Assembly (NCBI RefSeq): GCF_964252635.1
Contig: NZ_CAXUNP010000008.1
Span: forward strand, 1 to 64,000
Direction: 5' to 3'
DNA: 64,000 nt
Source of the DNA: Jatrophihabitans sp964252635
GTDB lineage: Bacteria > Actinomycetota > Actinomycetes > Mycobacteriales > Jatrophihabitantaceae
Position numbers and translations under genes: made by a program. Positions 1 to 7,846 of the stretch are shown here, one piece after another (position 1 is the stretch's first letter; each line of letters opens with the position of its first letter). Below the pieces are notes generated by a model. That model was given only the letters and a program-made list of their open reading frames with translations. It did not search any database and was not told the DNA's origin.

Positions 1-1
1 G

Positions 2-241
2 CGCCCGTGGGCCCGTCCGCCCCGCGAACCCGTGACGCGCCCGGAACTGCCCCCGCGCGGGGCCCGCACGATGATCCTGAGCATGGCCCTCATGCTCGAG
101 GACTGGTTACCGGCCTTCCGCGGCGAGGACACTCTCGTGCCCACCTTTCGGGACGGCCTTCGGGTGCAGTCCGTCATCGAGGCCGCGCGGCGGTCGTCGG
201 CGGGGGCGGGGTGGGTTCCGGTCGGCCTTGACGCTAAATAG
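2..241 (+). CDS. C-terminal end of a Gfo/Idh/MocA-like oxidoreductase (5' truncated by window edge)
   Basis: An open frame enters from the left edge and stops at TAG 239-241, giving about 79 residues with no start. The last 50 residues (ALMLEDWLPAFRG, then VPTFRDGLRVQSVIEAARRS) resemble the C-terminus of Gfo/Idh/MocA NAD(P)-dependent dehydrogenases, where a VPsFxDGLRvqxvldAxrrS segment closes the protein. The Rossmann domain lies outside the window. The gene ends 21 bases before the next GTG start, but an AT-rich promoter-like element sits in that gap, so it may not share the downstream operon. The family assignment is inferred from the tail alone. Confidence 0.5.
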   Translation, partial: RPWARPPREPVTRPELPPRGARTMILSMALMLEDWLPAFRGEDTLVPTFRDGLRVQSVIEAARRSSAGAGWVPVGLDAK

Positions 242-262
242 GTTACGTAGTTATCTGCTTGG
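237..262. promoter_or_regulatory. AT-rich promoter/operator element upstream of the SDR at 263
   Basis: AATAGGTTACGTAGTTATCT lies in otherwise GC-rich DNA. Its reverse complement contains AGATAACTA, matching the motif shared by many promoters in this window. TTATCT ends only 6 bases before the GTG at 263, so the transcript may be leaderless. Confidence 0.4.
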
Positions 263-1021
263 GTGACCGTCGACGGCTTGTTCTCGCTGCAGGACCAGGT
301 CGCGGTCGTCACCGGCGGCAGCCGGGGTCTGGGCGAGCAGATGGCGCGCGCGTTCGCGGAGGCCGGCGCGCACGTGGTGATCGCGAGCCGCAAGCTCGAC
401 CGGTGCGCAGAGGTCGCCGCGGACATCGAGCGCACGACGGGTCGCCGGGCGCTTGCGTACGGCCTGCACGCCGGGCGGTGGGACGAGGCCGAGCCGTTCG
501 TCGAGACCGTCTACGACGAGTTCGGTCGCTGCGACGTCCTGGTGAACAACGCGGGGATGTCGCCGCTGTACGACCGCATCGGCGACGTCACCGAGGCCAT
601 GTTCGACTCGGTGGTCAATCTGTGTTTCAAGGGTCCCTTCCGGCTGGCCGTCCTGTTCGCCGAACGCATGCGCGCGGCCGGCCGCGGCTCGGTCATCAAC
701 GTCAGTTCGACCGGCTCGCTGCGGCCGCCGACCGGCGCCGTCCCGTACGCGGGTGCCAAGGCCGCCCTGAACGCGGTGACCGAGGGTCTGGCGATGCTCT
801 ACGGGCCCGAGGTCCGCGTCAACACGCTGATGCCCGGCTCCATGCGCACCGACGTGTCCAAGGCCTGGGACATGCCCGCTGCCGAGGCTGCGGCCGAAGC
901 CATCGCGCTGCGACGGATCGGCGAACCGCCCGAGATCGTCGGCGCGGCCCTGCTGCTGGCGTCGTCGGCGTCCAGCTACATCAGCGGGTCGATCGTCCGG
1001 GTCGACGGCGGCATTCCCTAG
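263..1021 (+). CDS. Short-chain dehydrogenase/reductase (SDR)
   Basis: A 252-residue classical SDR, expected to oxidise or reduce a hydroxy/keto group with NAD(P). The cofactor loop TGGSRGLG (about residues 17-24), NNAG, a serine in INVSS and the catalytic YAGAK (Tyr-x3-Lys) are intact. It starts at GTG directly after an AT-rich promoter element, with no clear ribosome site. It is followed after 21 bases by an ACAD10/11-like acyl-CoA dehydrogenase and then an APH-type kinase. The trio resembles the levulinate (lva) and ACAD10/11 arrangement, in which an SDR makes a 4-hydroxyacyl-CoA. That substrate is inferred from context, not from the SDR sequence. Confidence 0.85.
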   Translation: MTVDGLFSLQDQVAVVTGGSRGLGEQMARAFAEAGAHVVIASRKLDRCAEVAADIERTTGRRALAYGLHAGRWDEAEPFVETVYDEFGRCDVLVNNAGMSPLYDRIGDVTEAMFDSVVNLCFKGPFRLAVLFAERMRAAGRGSVINVSSTGSLRPPTGAVPYAGAKAALNAVTEGLAMLYGPEVRVNTLMPGSMRTDVSKAWDMPAAEAAAEAIALRRIGEPPEIVGAALLLASSASSYISGSIVRVDGGIP

Positions 1022-1042
1022 GAACCAGGAAGAGGACGCACA

Positions 1043-2338
1043 ATGAGCTTCGACTTCAGCGTGGAACCCGAGTTCCAGGAGCTGCTCGACTGGGCCCGGG
1101 ACTTCGTGGTGGCGAACGTCCACCCGCTGGACGTGCTGTGGCGCCACGACAACTACGCGCCGCTCGACGGTGAGCGCCGAGCGGTGGTGCGCCACCTGAA
1201 GGATCAGGTGCGCAGCAAGGGCCTGTGGGCCTGTCACCTGGGCAGCGACCTCGGTGGCCAGGGCTACGGCCAGCTCAAGCTGGCCCTGCTCAACGAGGTG
1301 CTGGGCACCTCGATCTGGGCGCCCCGGATCTTCGGCACGCAGGCCCCGGACACCGGGAACGCCGAGATCCTCGCGCACTACGGCACCGCCGATCAGAAGG
1401 CCGAGTACCTGCAGCCGCTGCTCGAGGGCGACATCGTGTCCTGCTTCTCGATGACCGAGCCCCAGGGCGGAGCAGACCCCGGCGTCTTCGTCACCCGCGC
1501 CGACCGCGACGGTGACGACTGGGTGATCAATGGGCAGAAGTTCTTCTCGTCGAACGCACGTTGGGCGTCGTTCCTGATCGTCATGGCGGTCACCGACCCG
1601 GACCGACCGTTGCGGTCGCGCATGTCCATGTTCCTCGTCCCGGCGGACACGCCGGGCATCGTCATCGACCGCAACCTCTCGCATCTGACCGAGCCGGAGG
1701 ACGACGGGTCCGAGGCGCTCATCAGCTACCACGACGTCCGCGTGCCGTCCACGGCGATGCTCGGCGAGCGCGGTGACGCGTTCGGCGTGGCCCAGACCCG
1801 CCTCGGCGGCGGCCGGGTGCACCATGCGATGCGTTCGATCGGCGCGGCCCAGAGGTGCCTGGACATGATGGCGGAGCGGGCGGTGTCCCGCACGACCAAG
1901 GGCGAGCTGCTGGCCGACAAGCAGGCCGTGCAGAACATGGTGGCCGAGTCCTACCTCGACATCCAGCAGTTCCGGCTGTTCGTGCTCTACACCGCCTGGC
2001 AGATCGACAGGTTCAACGACTACCAGCGGGTCCGCAAGGACATCGCAGCGATCAAGGTGCTCACTCCTCGCGTCCTCGAAGGAGTGGCCCGCCGCGCGAT
2101 CCAGGTGCACGGAGCGCTCGGGACGACCTTCGACCTCCCGCTCACGCAGTTCCTGGGGAACGGCATGCTGCTCGCCCTGGCCGACGGCCCCACCGAGGTG
2201 CACCAGACGACCGTGGCCCGGCAGGTCCTGCGCGACTACGTCCCCGCGCAGGGCATGTGGCCCAGTGAGCACGTACCGACCCGACGCGTCGAGGCCGAGC
2301 GATGGCTGAAGGAACAGCTGGCCGTGGTGCAGGTGTGA
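1043..2338 (+). CDS. Acyl-CoA dehydrogenase, ACAD10/ACAD11-like
   Basis: A 431-residue FAD enzyme of the acyl-CoA dehydrogenase fold. It carries the flavin/substrate motif CFSMTEPQGGADPG (about 133-146) and INGQKFFSS. GGRVHHAMRSIGAAQRCLDMM and ADGPTEVHQ match the pattern GAGRIHHxMR...ADGPDEVH known from the ACAD10/11 branch rather than ordinary beta-oxidation enzymes. It overlaps the downstream kinase by 4 bases (GTGA), so the two are translationally coupled. In ACAD10/11 and in the Pseudomonas Lva system, a phosphorylated 4-hydroxyacyl-CoA made by the kinase is converted by the ACAD partner into an enoyl-CoA. The same chemistry is inferred here. A ribosome site (AGGAAGAGG) precedes ATG. Confidence 0.88.
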   Translation: MSFDFSVEPEFQELLDWARDFVVANVHPLDVLWRHDNYAPLDGERRAVVRHLKDQVRSKGLWACHLGSDLGGQGYGQLKLALLNEVLGTSIWAPRIFGTQAPDTGNAEILAHYGTADQKAEYLQPLLEGDIVSCFSMTEPQGGADPGVFVTRADRDGDDWVINGQKFFSSNARWASFLIVMAVTDPDRPLRSRMSMFLVPADTPGIVIDRNLSHLTEPEDDGSEALISYHDVRVPSTAMLGERGDAFGVAQTRLGGGRVHHAMRSIGAAQRCLDMMAERAVSRTTKGELLADKQAVQNMVAESYLDIQQFRLFVLYTAWQIDRFNDYQRVRKDIAAIKVLTPRVLEGVARRAIQVHGALGTTFDLPLTQFLGNGMLLALADGPTEVHQTTVARQVLRDYVPAQGMWPSEHVPTRRVEAERWLKEQLAVVQV

Positions 2339-3402
2339 GCGACGGAGTCGATGGGGGCCCACTGACGCCGGACGTGCAGCGGCTGGGGCAGTGGATGGAT
2401 GCGCAGCAGGTGCCCGGTCACGGCGCGCCGACGGTGCGGTACGTGTCCGGAGGCAGTCAGAACGAGATCTTCGAGGTCGAGCGTGACGGTGTGCGCATGG
2501 CGCTGCGCAAGCCGCCACAGACCGCCGTAGCGGCCCGCGACGACGGCATCCGTCGGGAGTGGCGCATCCTGTCCGCGTTGTCGGACACCGATGTGCCGCA
2601 CGCGCGGGCAGTCGCCATGTGCGACGACCCGGCCGTGCTCGGCCGTCCGTTCTACCTGATGGAGTTCGTCGACGGCTGGTCGCCCATGGGTCACCCGGAC
2701 GGGCTGGCCGAACCGTTCCACTCGGACGTGGCGGCTCGTGCCGGGCTGGCCACCGGGCTGGTCGACGGTGCGGCGCTGCTCGGTCGGGTCGACTGGCGGT
2801 CGGCGGGACTGACCGACTTCGGTCGGCCCGAGGGTTTCCACGACCGCCAGGTAGACCGTTGGCTCACGTTCTGGGAGCGCACCGGGGGCCGGGACGCGAT
2901 CGCGGGAATGGCCGTCGCCACCGCGTGGCTGCGTACGCACCGCCCGATCGACTTCGTGCCCGGCATCATGCACGGCGACTACCAGTTCGCGAACGTGATG
3001 TTCCGGCACGGCGCCCCGGGGACGCTCGCGGCGCTCGTCGACTGGGAGATGGGCACGATCGGCGACCCCAAGCTCGACCTCGCGTGGGCACTGCGCGACT
3101 GGCCGGCCGCGGGGCCACCCCGCTCGGCGGGTTACATCTCGCTGGTCGGTATGCCGGAGCGCGACGCGCTGCTCGCCCGCTACTCCGAGGTCTCCGGTCG
3201 CCAGGTCGACGACTTCGACTACTACCTGGTCCTGGCCCGGTGGAAGCTGGGCATCGTCCTGGAGCAGGGGTATCAGAACGCCGGCGACGACCCGCTGCTG
3301 CAGAGCTTCGGCCGCACCGTCGAGGACCTGATGCTGGCGGCGGCCGACCTGGCCGAATCCACCGACTTCCGGCACCGCGTCGAAGCCGGGTCCGGGGCGT
3401 AG
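2335..3402 (+). CDS. APH-family phosphotransferase, likely 4-hydroxyacyl-CoA kinase partner of the ACAD
   Basis: About 355 residues of the aminoglycoside-phosphotransferase/choline-kinase fold. The Brenner-type loop HGDYQFAN (His213, Asp215, Asn220) and the metal-binding DWEMGTIGDP (Asp236) are intact, as is the hinge LMEFVDGW. DWExxTIGdPxxDLA is typical of the kinase domain of human ACAD10/11, so phosphorylation of a hydroxyacyl-CoA is more likely than antibiotic resistance. I chose GTG 2335, which overlaps the ACAD stop. An in-frame ATG at 2302 would overlap by 37 bases and add 11 non-family residues. No small LvaB-like partner is seen nearby. The gene converges on the CitE-like lyase. Confidence 0.82.
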   Translation: MSDGVDGGPLTPDVQRLGQWMDAQQVPGHGAPTVRYVSGGSQNEIFEVERDGVRMALRKPPQTAVAARDDGIRREWRILSALSDTDVPHARAVAMCDDPAVLGRPFYLMEFVDGWSPMGHPDGLAEPFHSDVAARAGLATGLVDGAALLGRVDWRSAGLTDFGRPEGFHDRQVDRWLTFWERTGGRDAIAGMAVATAWLRTHRPIDFVPGIMHGDYQFANVMFRHGAPGTLAALVDWEMGTIGDPKLDLAWALRDWPAAGPPRSAGYISLVGMPERDALLARYSEVSGRQVDDFDYYLVLARWKLGIVLEQGYQNAGDDPLLQSFGRTVEDLMLAAADLAESTDFRHRVEAGSGA

Positions 3403-3420
3403 CGACAGAGGGTCGACGGG

Positions 3421-4242
3421 TCAACCGCCCTCGACCTCGGCGAGCAGGCGCCGTGCCCGGTCCAGCACCGGAGCGTCCACCATGCGGCTGCCGGCGCGCG
3501 CCGCGCTGCCGTCCTGTGCCGCTGCGACGACGGCACGGGCATCCGCGATCTCCGCGTCGCCCGGCCGGAACCCGGCGTGGATCGCCGGCACCTGCGCGGG
3601 GTGGATGGCCAGCTTGCCCGCGAAGCCGAGAGCGCGCGCCCGCCGCGCGTCGCGTTCGGTGACGCCGAGGTCGTCCAGCTCGGTGGTGACGCCGTCGATC
3701 GGCGCGGCGATGCCGGCCGTGCGGGAGGCGAGCACCAGGCTGCTGCGCGCGGGGAGCAGTTCGTGCTCCGCCGGCCCGTTCACCATGATGCCGAGGTCGA
3801 GCGCGTAGTCGATGCTGCCGAACACGAGCTGCCTGACGCGCGGGTGCTCGGCCACGTCGTACACCTCGCGCATGCCTTGCGCCGACTCGACGAGGGCCAG
3901 CACCTCGACCGTCGCGGGCAGGTCGGCACCGGCCAGCTCGACGGAGCCGGCGTCGGCCTTGGGCAGCAGCACCGCGCGGGGCGGTCGCGCCGCGTCGCGC
4001 AGGGCAGCGAGGTCCGCGGCGTACCACTCGGTGTGCACGCCGTTGACCCGGACGACGAGCTCAGGAAGGTCCGCGAGCGCGGCGACACGATTGCGCGCCG
4101 CGTCCTTGTCCGCCGGCGCGACGGCGTCCTCGAGGTCGACGACCACCAGGTGCGCACCGCTGATCAGCGCCTTGCTGACCCGGTCCGGACGGGTTCCCGG
4201 GACGAACAGCAGGCTCCGGTTCGCGACGGAATGGCGGGTCAC
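3421..4242 (-). CDS. HpcH/HpaI aldolase / CitE-like CoA-ester lyase
   Basis: 273 residues of the CitE/HpcH TIM-barrel family, which cleave or hydrolyse citramalyl-, malyl- or beta-hydroxyacyl-CoA thioesters with Mg2+. Visible family motifs are RSLLFVPGTRPDR at the N-terminus, VVDLEDAV (35-41, acidic metal/CoA region), VRVNG, ALVES with a metal-ligand Glu, FGSIDYALDLG and GKLAIHPAQVPAI. It is transcribed alone, divergently from the importer lipoprotein across an AT-rich region holding two motif copies. Its role may be a retro-Claisen step late in the pathway. The exact substrate cannot be told; malyl-CoA thioesterase activity is an alternative. Confidence 0.85.
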   Translation of the reverse strand: MTRHSVANRSLLFVPGTRPDRVSKALISGAHLVVVDLEDAVAPADKDAARNRVAALADLPELVVRVNGVHTEWYAADLAALRDAARPPRAVLLPKADAGSVELAGADLPATVEVLALVESAQGMREVYDVAEHPRVRQLVFGSIDYALDLGIMVNGPAEHELLPARSSLVLASRTAGIAAPIDGVTTELDDLGVTERDARRARALGFAGKLAIHPAQVPAIHAGFRPGDAEIADARAVVAAAQDGSAARAGSRMVDAPVLDRARRLLAEVEGG

Positions 4243-4283
4243 GGCGCCGACTGTAACCGCAATACGTCGTCCTCGTGTCAGGA

Positions 4284-4325
4284 ACGTTATCTCAGCTGTC
4301 TTCTCTAAATTAGATAACTAGATTA
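4284..4325. promoter_or_regulatory. Divergent promoter/operator region with two motif copies
   Basis: ACGTTATCTCAG (reverse complement CTGAGATAACGT) at 4284-4295 faces the lyase. TTAGATAACTAGATTAG at about 4310-4326 faces the lipoprotein gene. Both match the window-wide AGNTAACTNATTA pattern, one per divergent gene. The segment is strikingly AT-rich against its surroundings. Confidence 0.5.
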
Positions 4326-4369
4326 GTTTGGCGAGGCCCAGGTGCGTCACGTCACACGAAGGGAATGTC

Positions 4370-5638
4370 ATGCGAACACGGAAGACCGTCGTCATCGCGG
4401 CGGCCATCACCGGCCTGCTGGCACTCAGTGCCTGCAGTTCGTCCAGCCGTGGAGGGGGGAAGGCAACGTCCACCCGCAACGCCACGGCCGCCTCCGGAGC
4501 GCCGATCAAGCTGGGCGTCCTGACCTCCGTGACGGGAGCTGCCTCGTCCAGCTTCAGCACCGTCGAGAAGGGGGTGAAGGCACGGATCGGGCTCGCGAAC
4601 GCCAAGGGCGGGGTCGGGGGCCACAAGCTGACCTACGTCGTCGCCGACGACACGTCCACCGGCCCGGGCGCCGTGGCCGCCGCCCAGAAGCTCATCCAGC
4701 AGGACAAGGTGTACGGCATCATGGAGAACAGCTCGTTCTTCTCCGCCGCCGCGCCGACGACGACCAAGGCCGGCATCCCCACCACGGGCGTCTCCTTCGA
4801 CGCCGGCCCGGAGTGGTTCGACAAGAGCGCTACCAACGTCTTCGACGCCTACGGCTACGGCAACTACTCGGTGGTGTCCACGACCTACCCCCAGTTCTTC
4901 AAGCTCAAGAGCGCCAAGCGCGTGTTCGCGGTCGGTTACGGCGTCAGCCCGTCCTCGGCGCAGAACGCCGAAGCCGTGGCGAAGGGCAGCCAGAAGCAGG
5001 GGTTGGCCGCCACCTACGACAACTCCCTCGCCTTCGGCAGCACGGATGTGGGGCCCCTGGTCCAGAAGATCAAGGCCTTCCGCGCAGACGCGGTCTACCT
5101 GTCGACCGTGCAGAGCACCGGCTACGCGATGGCCAAGGCGCTGCGAGCCGCCGGCGTGAAGTACAAGGTGCTCGCCCTGGCCACCGGGTACGGCCAGGAC
5201 GTCATCAGCGACTCAGCGACGCGCGACGCCGCCAAGGGCGTTGACTTCGCCACCCTGATCGCACCGGTGGAGACCAACAAGCCCGGTGCGGCCCTGCTGG
5301 CGTCGTCGCTGAAGAAGTACGCCGGGATCAACGGCATCCCCACCTTCGGCGAGTACATCGGCTGGCTGACGACCGACCTGATGATCCGTGGTCTCACGTT
5401 GGCCGGTGCCGATGCGTCCAGCCAGCAGTTCATCACCAAGCTGCGCAGCAGTACGTGGGACGGCGCCGGGTTGCAGTCTCCGACCAACTTCGCGGACATC
5501 AAGTCGACGATGGGTGGACAGGACCAGGGCCGCTGCCTCTACTTCATCAAGTTCGACGGGGCCAAGTTCGTGCCCGAGTCCGGCGCGTCACCGCTGTGCG
5601 GATCGATCATTCCCGGAATGACCATCAAGGGGAAGTAA
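4370..5638 (+). CDS. Branched-chain-type ABC transporter substrate-binding lipoprotein
   Basis: 422 residues. The N-terminus is a lipoprotein signal: basic MRTRK, a hydrophobic stretch, then lipobox LSAC with Cys22, so it should be tethered outside the membrane. The rest is a type I periplasmic-binding fold of the Leu/Ile/Val family (IKLGVLTSVTGAASSSF, then KGGVGGHKLTYVVADD). These proteins feed LivHMGF importers and in actinomycetes often bind aromatic or terpenoid acids rather than amino acids. The only permease/ATPase set in the window is 46 kb away (51888-55527) and lacks its own binding protein, so this is its probable partner. I chose ATG 4370 because it begins the signal peptide. Confidence 0.88.
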   Translation: MRTRKTVVIAAAITGLLALSACSSSSRGGGKATSTRNATAASGAPIKLGVLTSVTGAASSSFSTVEKGVKARIGLANAKGGVGGHKLTYVVADDTSTGPGAVAAAQKLIQQDKVYGIMENSSFFSAAAPTTTKAGIPTTGVSFDAGPEWFDKSATNVFDAYGYGNYSVVSTTYPQFFKLKSAKRVFAVGYGVSPSSAQNAEAVAKGSQKQGLAATYDNSLAFGSTDVGPLVQKIKAFRADAVYLSTVQSTGYAMAKALRAAGVKYKVLALATGYGQDVISDSATRDAAKGVDFATLIAPVETNKPGAALLASSLKKYAGINGIPTFGEYIGWLTTDLMIRGLTLAGADASSQQFITKLRSSTWDGAGLQSPTNFADIKSTMGGQDQGRCLYFIKFDGAKFVPESGASPLCGSIIPGMTIKGK

Positions 5639-5679
5639 CCGACACACCCAGCCGGCGCACCGCGTGGCCGGCACCACGC

Positions 5680-5716
5680 GACGAGGCCTCGATCGGTCAC
5701 CGATCGAGGCCTCGTC
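5680..5716. terminator. Perfect 17-bp stem hairpin between convergent genes
   Basis: GACGAGGCCTCGATCGG at 5680-5696 is repeated as a perfect inverted copy at 5700-5716 with a 3-base spacer. It lies between the converging lipoprotein and SDR genes. There is no T-tract, as is usual for high-GC actinobacterial terminators. It probably serves both strands. Confidence 0.75.
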
Positions 5717-5745
5717 CGTGCCGCGTGCGCCACCGCGGTACCGGT

Positions 5746-6519
5746 CTACTGGCGGGGGCCGAAGCGCTGCGCACCGTCGATCCGGATGCATTCGCCGTTG
5801 AGGTAGTCGTTCTCGGCGATCTGGCGCACCAGCAGGCCGTACTCGTCGGCCCGCCCCATCCGCTTCGGGTTGGGGACCGCGCTACCCCATTTCGCCTGGG
5901 CGTCGGCCTCGTCCATCTTGAACGCCGGTGTGAAGAACGTGCCGGGGGCGATCGTCATGACCCGGATGCCCATCGGCGAGAGGTCGCGTGCGGCCACCAG
6001 GCCCAGACCGACGACGCCACCCTTGGCCGCGGAGTAGTCCGACTGGCCGATCTGCCCCTCGAAGGCCGCGATGCTGGCGGTGTTCACGATCACGCCGCGC
6101 TGACCGCTGTCGAGTGGCTCGGTCCGGGCCATGGCCTGAGCGGACAGGCGCAGGACGTTGAAGGTGCCGGTGAGGTACAGCTCGAGCGTCCGGCGGAAGA
6201 GGTCGAGCGCGTACGGATTGCCGTCGCGGTCGAGGATGCGACTGACCGCGGTCGGGCCACCGTGCGCCGAGACCGCGACACGCAGCGGACCGATCGAACC
6301 GGCAGCGTCGACCGCGGCCTGCAGCGAGTTGTCGTCGGTGACGTCGGTCGCGACGAAGGTCGCTGACGAGCCCAACTCCGCGGCCAGTGCCTGCCCCTTC
6401 TCGGCCGAGAAGTCGGCGATGACGACGTGCATCCCGGCCGCCGCCAAGCGGCGCGCCGCGCCGGCACCGAGGCCGCCGCCACCGCCGGTGACCACAGCGC
6501 TTGCCCCCTTGAGTTCCAT
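5746..6519 (-). CDS. SDR, 3-hydroxyacyl-CoA dehydrogenase type-2 (HSD10)-like
   Basis: 257-residue SDR with the cofactor loop TGGGGGLG (about 11-18), NTASIAAFEG and active-site YSAAK. The usual NNAG is changed to SAHGG. The insertion around FRRTLELYLTGTFNVLRLSAQAM and the end GIRVMTIAPGTFFTP...NGECIRIDGAQR resemble type-2 3-hydroxyacyl-CoA dehydrogenases, which oxidise 3-hydroxy-2-methylacyl-CoA or hydroxysteroids. It is divergent from a thiolase, consistent with the last two steps of a beta-oxidation round. The substrate is inferred. Confidence 0.82.
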   Translation of the reverse strand: MELKGASAVVTGGGGGLGAGAARRLAAAGMHVVIADFSAEKGQALAAELGSSATFVATDVTDDNSLQAAVDAAGSIGPLRVAVSAHGGPTAVSRILDRDGNPYALDLFRRTLELYLTGTFNVLRLSAQAMARTEPLDSGQRGVIVNTASIAAFEGQIGQSDYSAAKGGVVGLGLVAARDLSPMGIRVMTIAPGTFFTPAFKMDEADAQAKWGSAVPNPKRMGRADEYGLLVRQIAENDYLNGECIRIDGAQRFGPRQ

Positions 6520-6556
6520 CCGAGCTCCCTTGCTTCCTGGTGTGGGCGTTGGACTT

Positions 6557-6580
6557 CGATTACGGTTAACTTATATACCC
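6557..6580. promoter_or_regulatory. Divergent promoter/operator element (SDR / thiolase)
   Basis: CGATTACGGTTAACTTATAT holds the core GGTTAACTTA at 6564-6573, one of the best copies of the shared motif. It lies 38 bases from the SDR start and about 50 from the thiolase start. Confidence 0.5.
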
Positions 6581-6621
6581 ACCTCGGCCTCCCCTCGAGG
6601 CCCGTTCACCAGAGGTCGCAC

Positions 6622-7797
6622 ATGCCCACTGCCGTCGTCGTCGATGCCGTCCGCACCGCGGTCGGGACGTCCAGGCGGGGCTCGCTCAGCGAGACGCTGC
6701 CTGAGGAGCTCGCCCGGATTGTCGTCACCGAAACCGTGGCGCGTTCGGGGATCGACCCCGCGTTGCTCGACGACGTGGTGCTGGCCGAGTCGAACTACGG
6801 GGGCGGCGACCTCGCCCGGCACGCGGCGGTCGAGGCGGGTCTGGCGCACGTGCCCGGCACCGCCGTGAACCGGCACTGCGCGGGCAGCCTGACCTCGGTG
6901 CAGATGGCCGCGGCGTCGATCATCGCCGGCATGGACCGCGCCGTCATCGCGGGCGGCGCCCACTCGCACTCCATGAACCCCGAGCAGCGGCAACGCGTGC
7001 CCGGTACCGCCGACGAGTGGGTCGAGGGCTGGCAGAGCCCCGCCCACCCTGACGTTCCCGAGGCGCCCAACCGCGACATGACCATCACGGTCGGGTGGAA
7101 CACCGCCGTCGAGGCCGGCATCAGCCGCGCCGACATGGACGCATGGGCACTGCGTTCGCACCAGCGCGCCGTCACGGCGATCGATGCCGGCCACTTCGGG
7201 GACGAGATCGTCCCGGTCAAGGCGCTGCAGAAGGACGGCAGCTTCCAGGACTTCGCGATCGACGAGCACCCCCGTCGCGACTCCACGATGGAGCGACTGG
7301 CCGCCCTCAAGCCGATCCACCCCGAGATCCCGGGGTTCTCGATCACGGCCGGCAACTCCAGCGGTGTCAACGACGCGGCCGCCGTGCTGACCGTCGTCGC
7401 CGGCGATCTCGCGCGCTCCGAGGGGCTCGACCCGATCGCGACCGTTCTGGGATGGGCCAACGTGGGTGTCGAGCCGCGGCGCAACGGGATGGCGGTCATC
7501 GACGCGATCACCCGGTTGCTCGAGCGGTGCGGCCGTGGTCGCGACGACATCGCCTTGTGGGAGATCAACGAGGCGTTCGCATCGGTTCCGGTCGCGACCG
7601 TGCGGGCCTTGAACATCGACGACTCCGTGGTCAACGTCAGCGGCAGCGGATGCAGCCTCGGACACCCGATCGCCGCGTCCGGTGCCCGCATGCTGACCAC
7701 CCTGGTCCACGATCTGCGCCGGCGCGGCGGTGGCCTCGGTGTGGCCACGATGTGCGCCGGTGGCGGCCAGGCGGGAGCGGTCCTGGTCGAGGTCTGA
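6622..7797 (+). CDS. Thiolase (acetyl-CoA C-acyltransferase)
   Basis: 391 residues. The nucleophile Cys86 (NRHCAGS), NEAFAS, His348 in GHPIAASGARM and Cys378 in MCAGGGQAG give a complete thiolase active site. It should cleave 3-ketoacyl-CoA to release acetyl- or propionyl-CoA. The sequence has a shortened loop region compared with AtoB-type enzymes. ATG 6622 was chosen because it begins the family's start PTAVVVDAVRTAVG. It heads an operon with an NMO-like flavoprotein and a MaoC hydratase. Confidence 0.9.
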   Translation: MPTAVVVDAVRTAVGTSRRGSLSETLPEELARIVVTETVARSGIDPALLDDVVLAESNYGGGDLARHAAVEAGLAHVPGTAVNRHCAGSLTSVQMAAASIIAGMDRAVIAGGAHSHSMNPEQRQRVPGTADEWVEGWQSPAHPDVPEAPNRDMTITVGWNTAVEAGISRADMDAWALRSHQRAVTAIDAGHFGDEIVPVKALQKDGSFQDFAIDEHPRRDSTMERLAALKPIHPEIPGFSITAGNSSGVNDAAAVLTVVAGDLARSEGLDPIATVLGWANVGVEPRRNGMAVIDAITRLLERCGRGRDDIALWEINEAFASVPVATVRALNIDDSVVNVSGSGCSLGHPIAASGARMLTTLVHDLRRRGGGLGVATMCAGGGQAGAVLVEV

Positions 7798-7846
7798 CCA
7801 CCGGACATCGCGACGAGCCGCCGTCACGGCGGGGACGAGGACGCAC

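Noticed and set aside
251..2518. 755-residue open frame on the minus strand
   Set aside because: It lies antisense to the SDR, ACAD and kinase genes. Composition is Arg/His/Asp-rich without any recognisable domain, typical of a mirror frame in high-GC DNA.
2335..3402. Aminoglycoside resistance kinase
   Set aside because: The fold is shared, but the DWExxTIGDP pattern and overlap with an ACAD10/11-like gene fit acyl-CoA metabolism.
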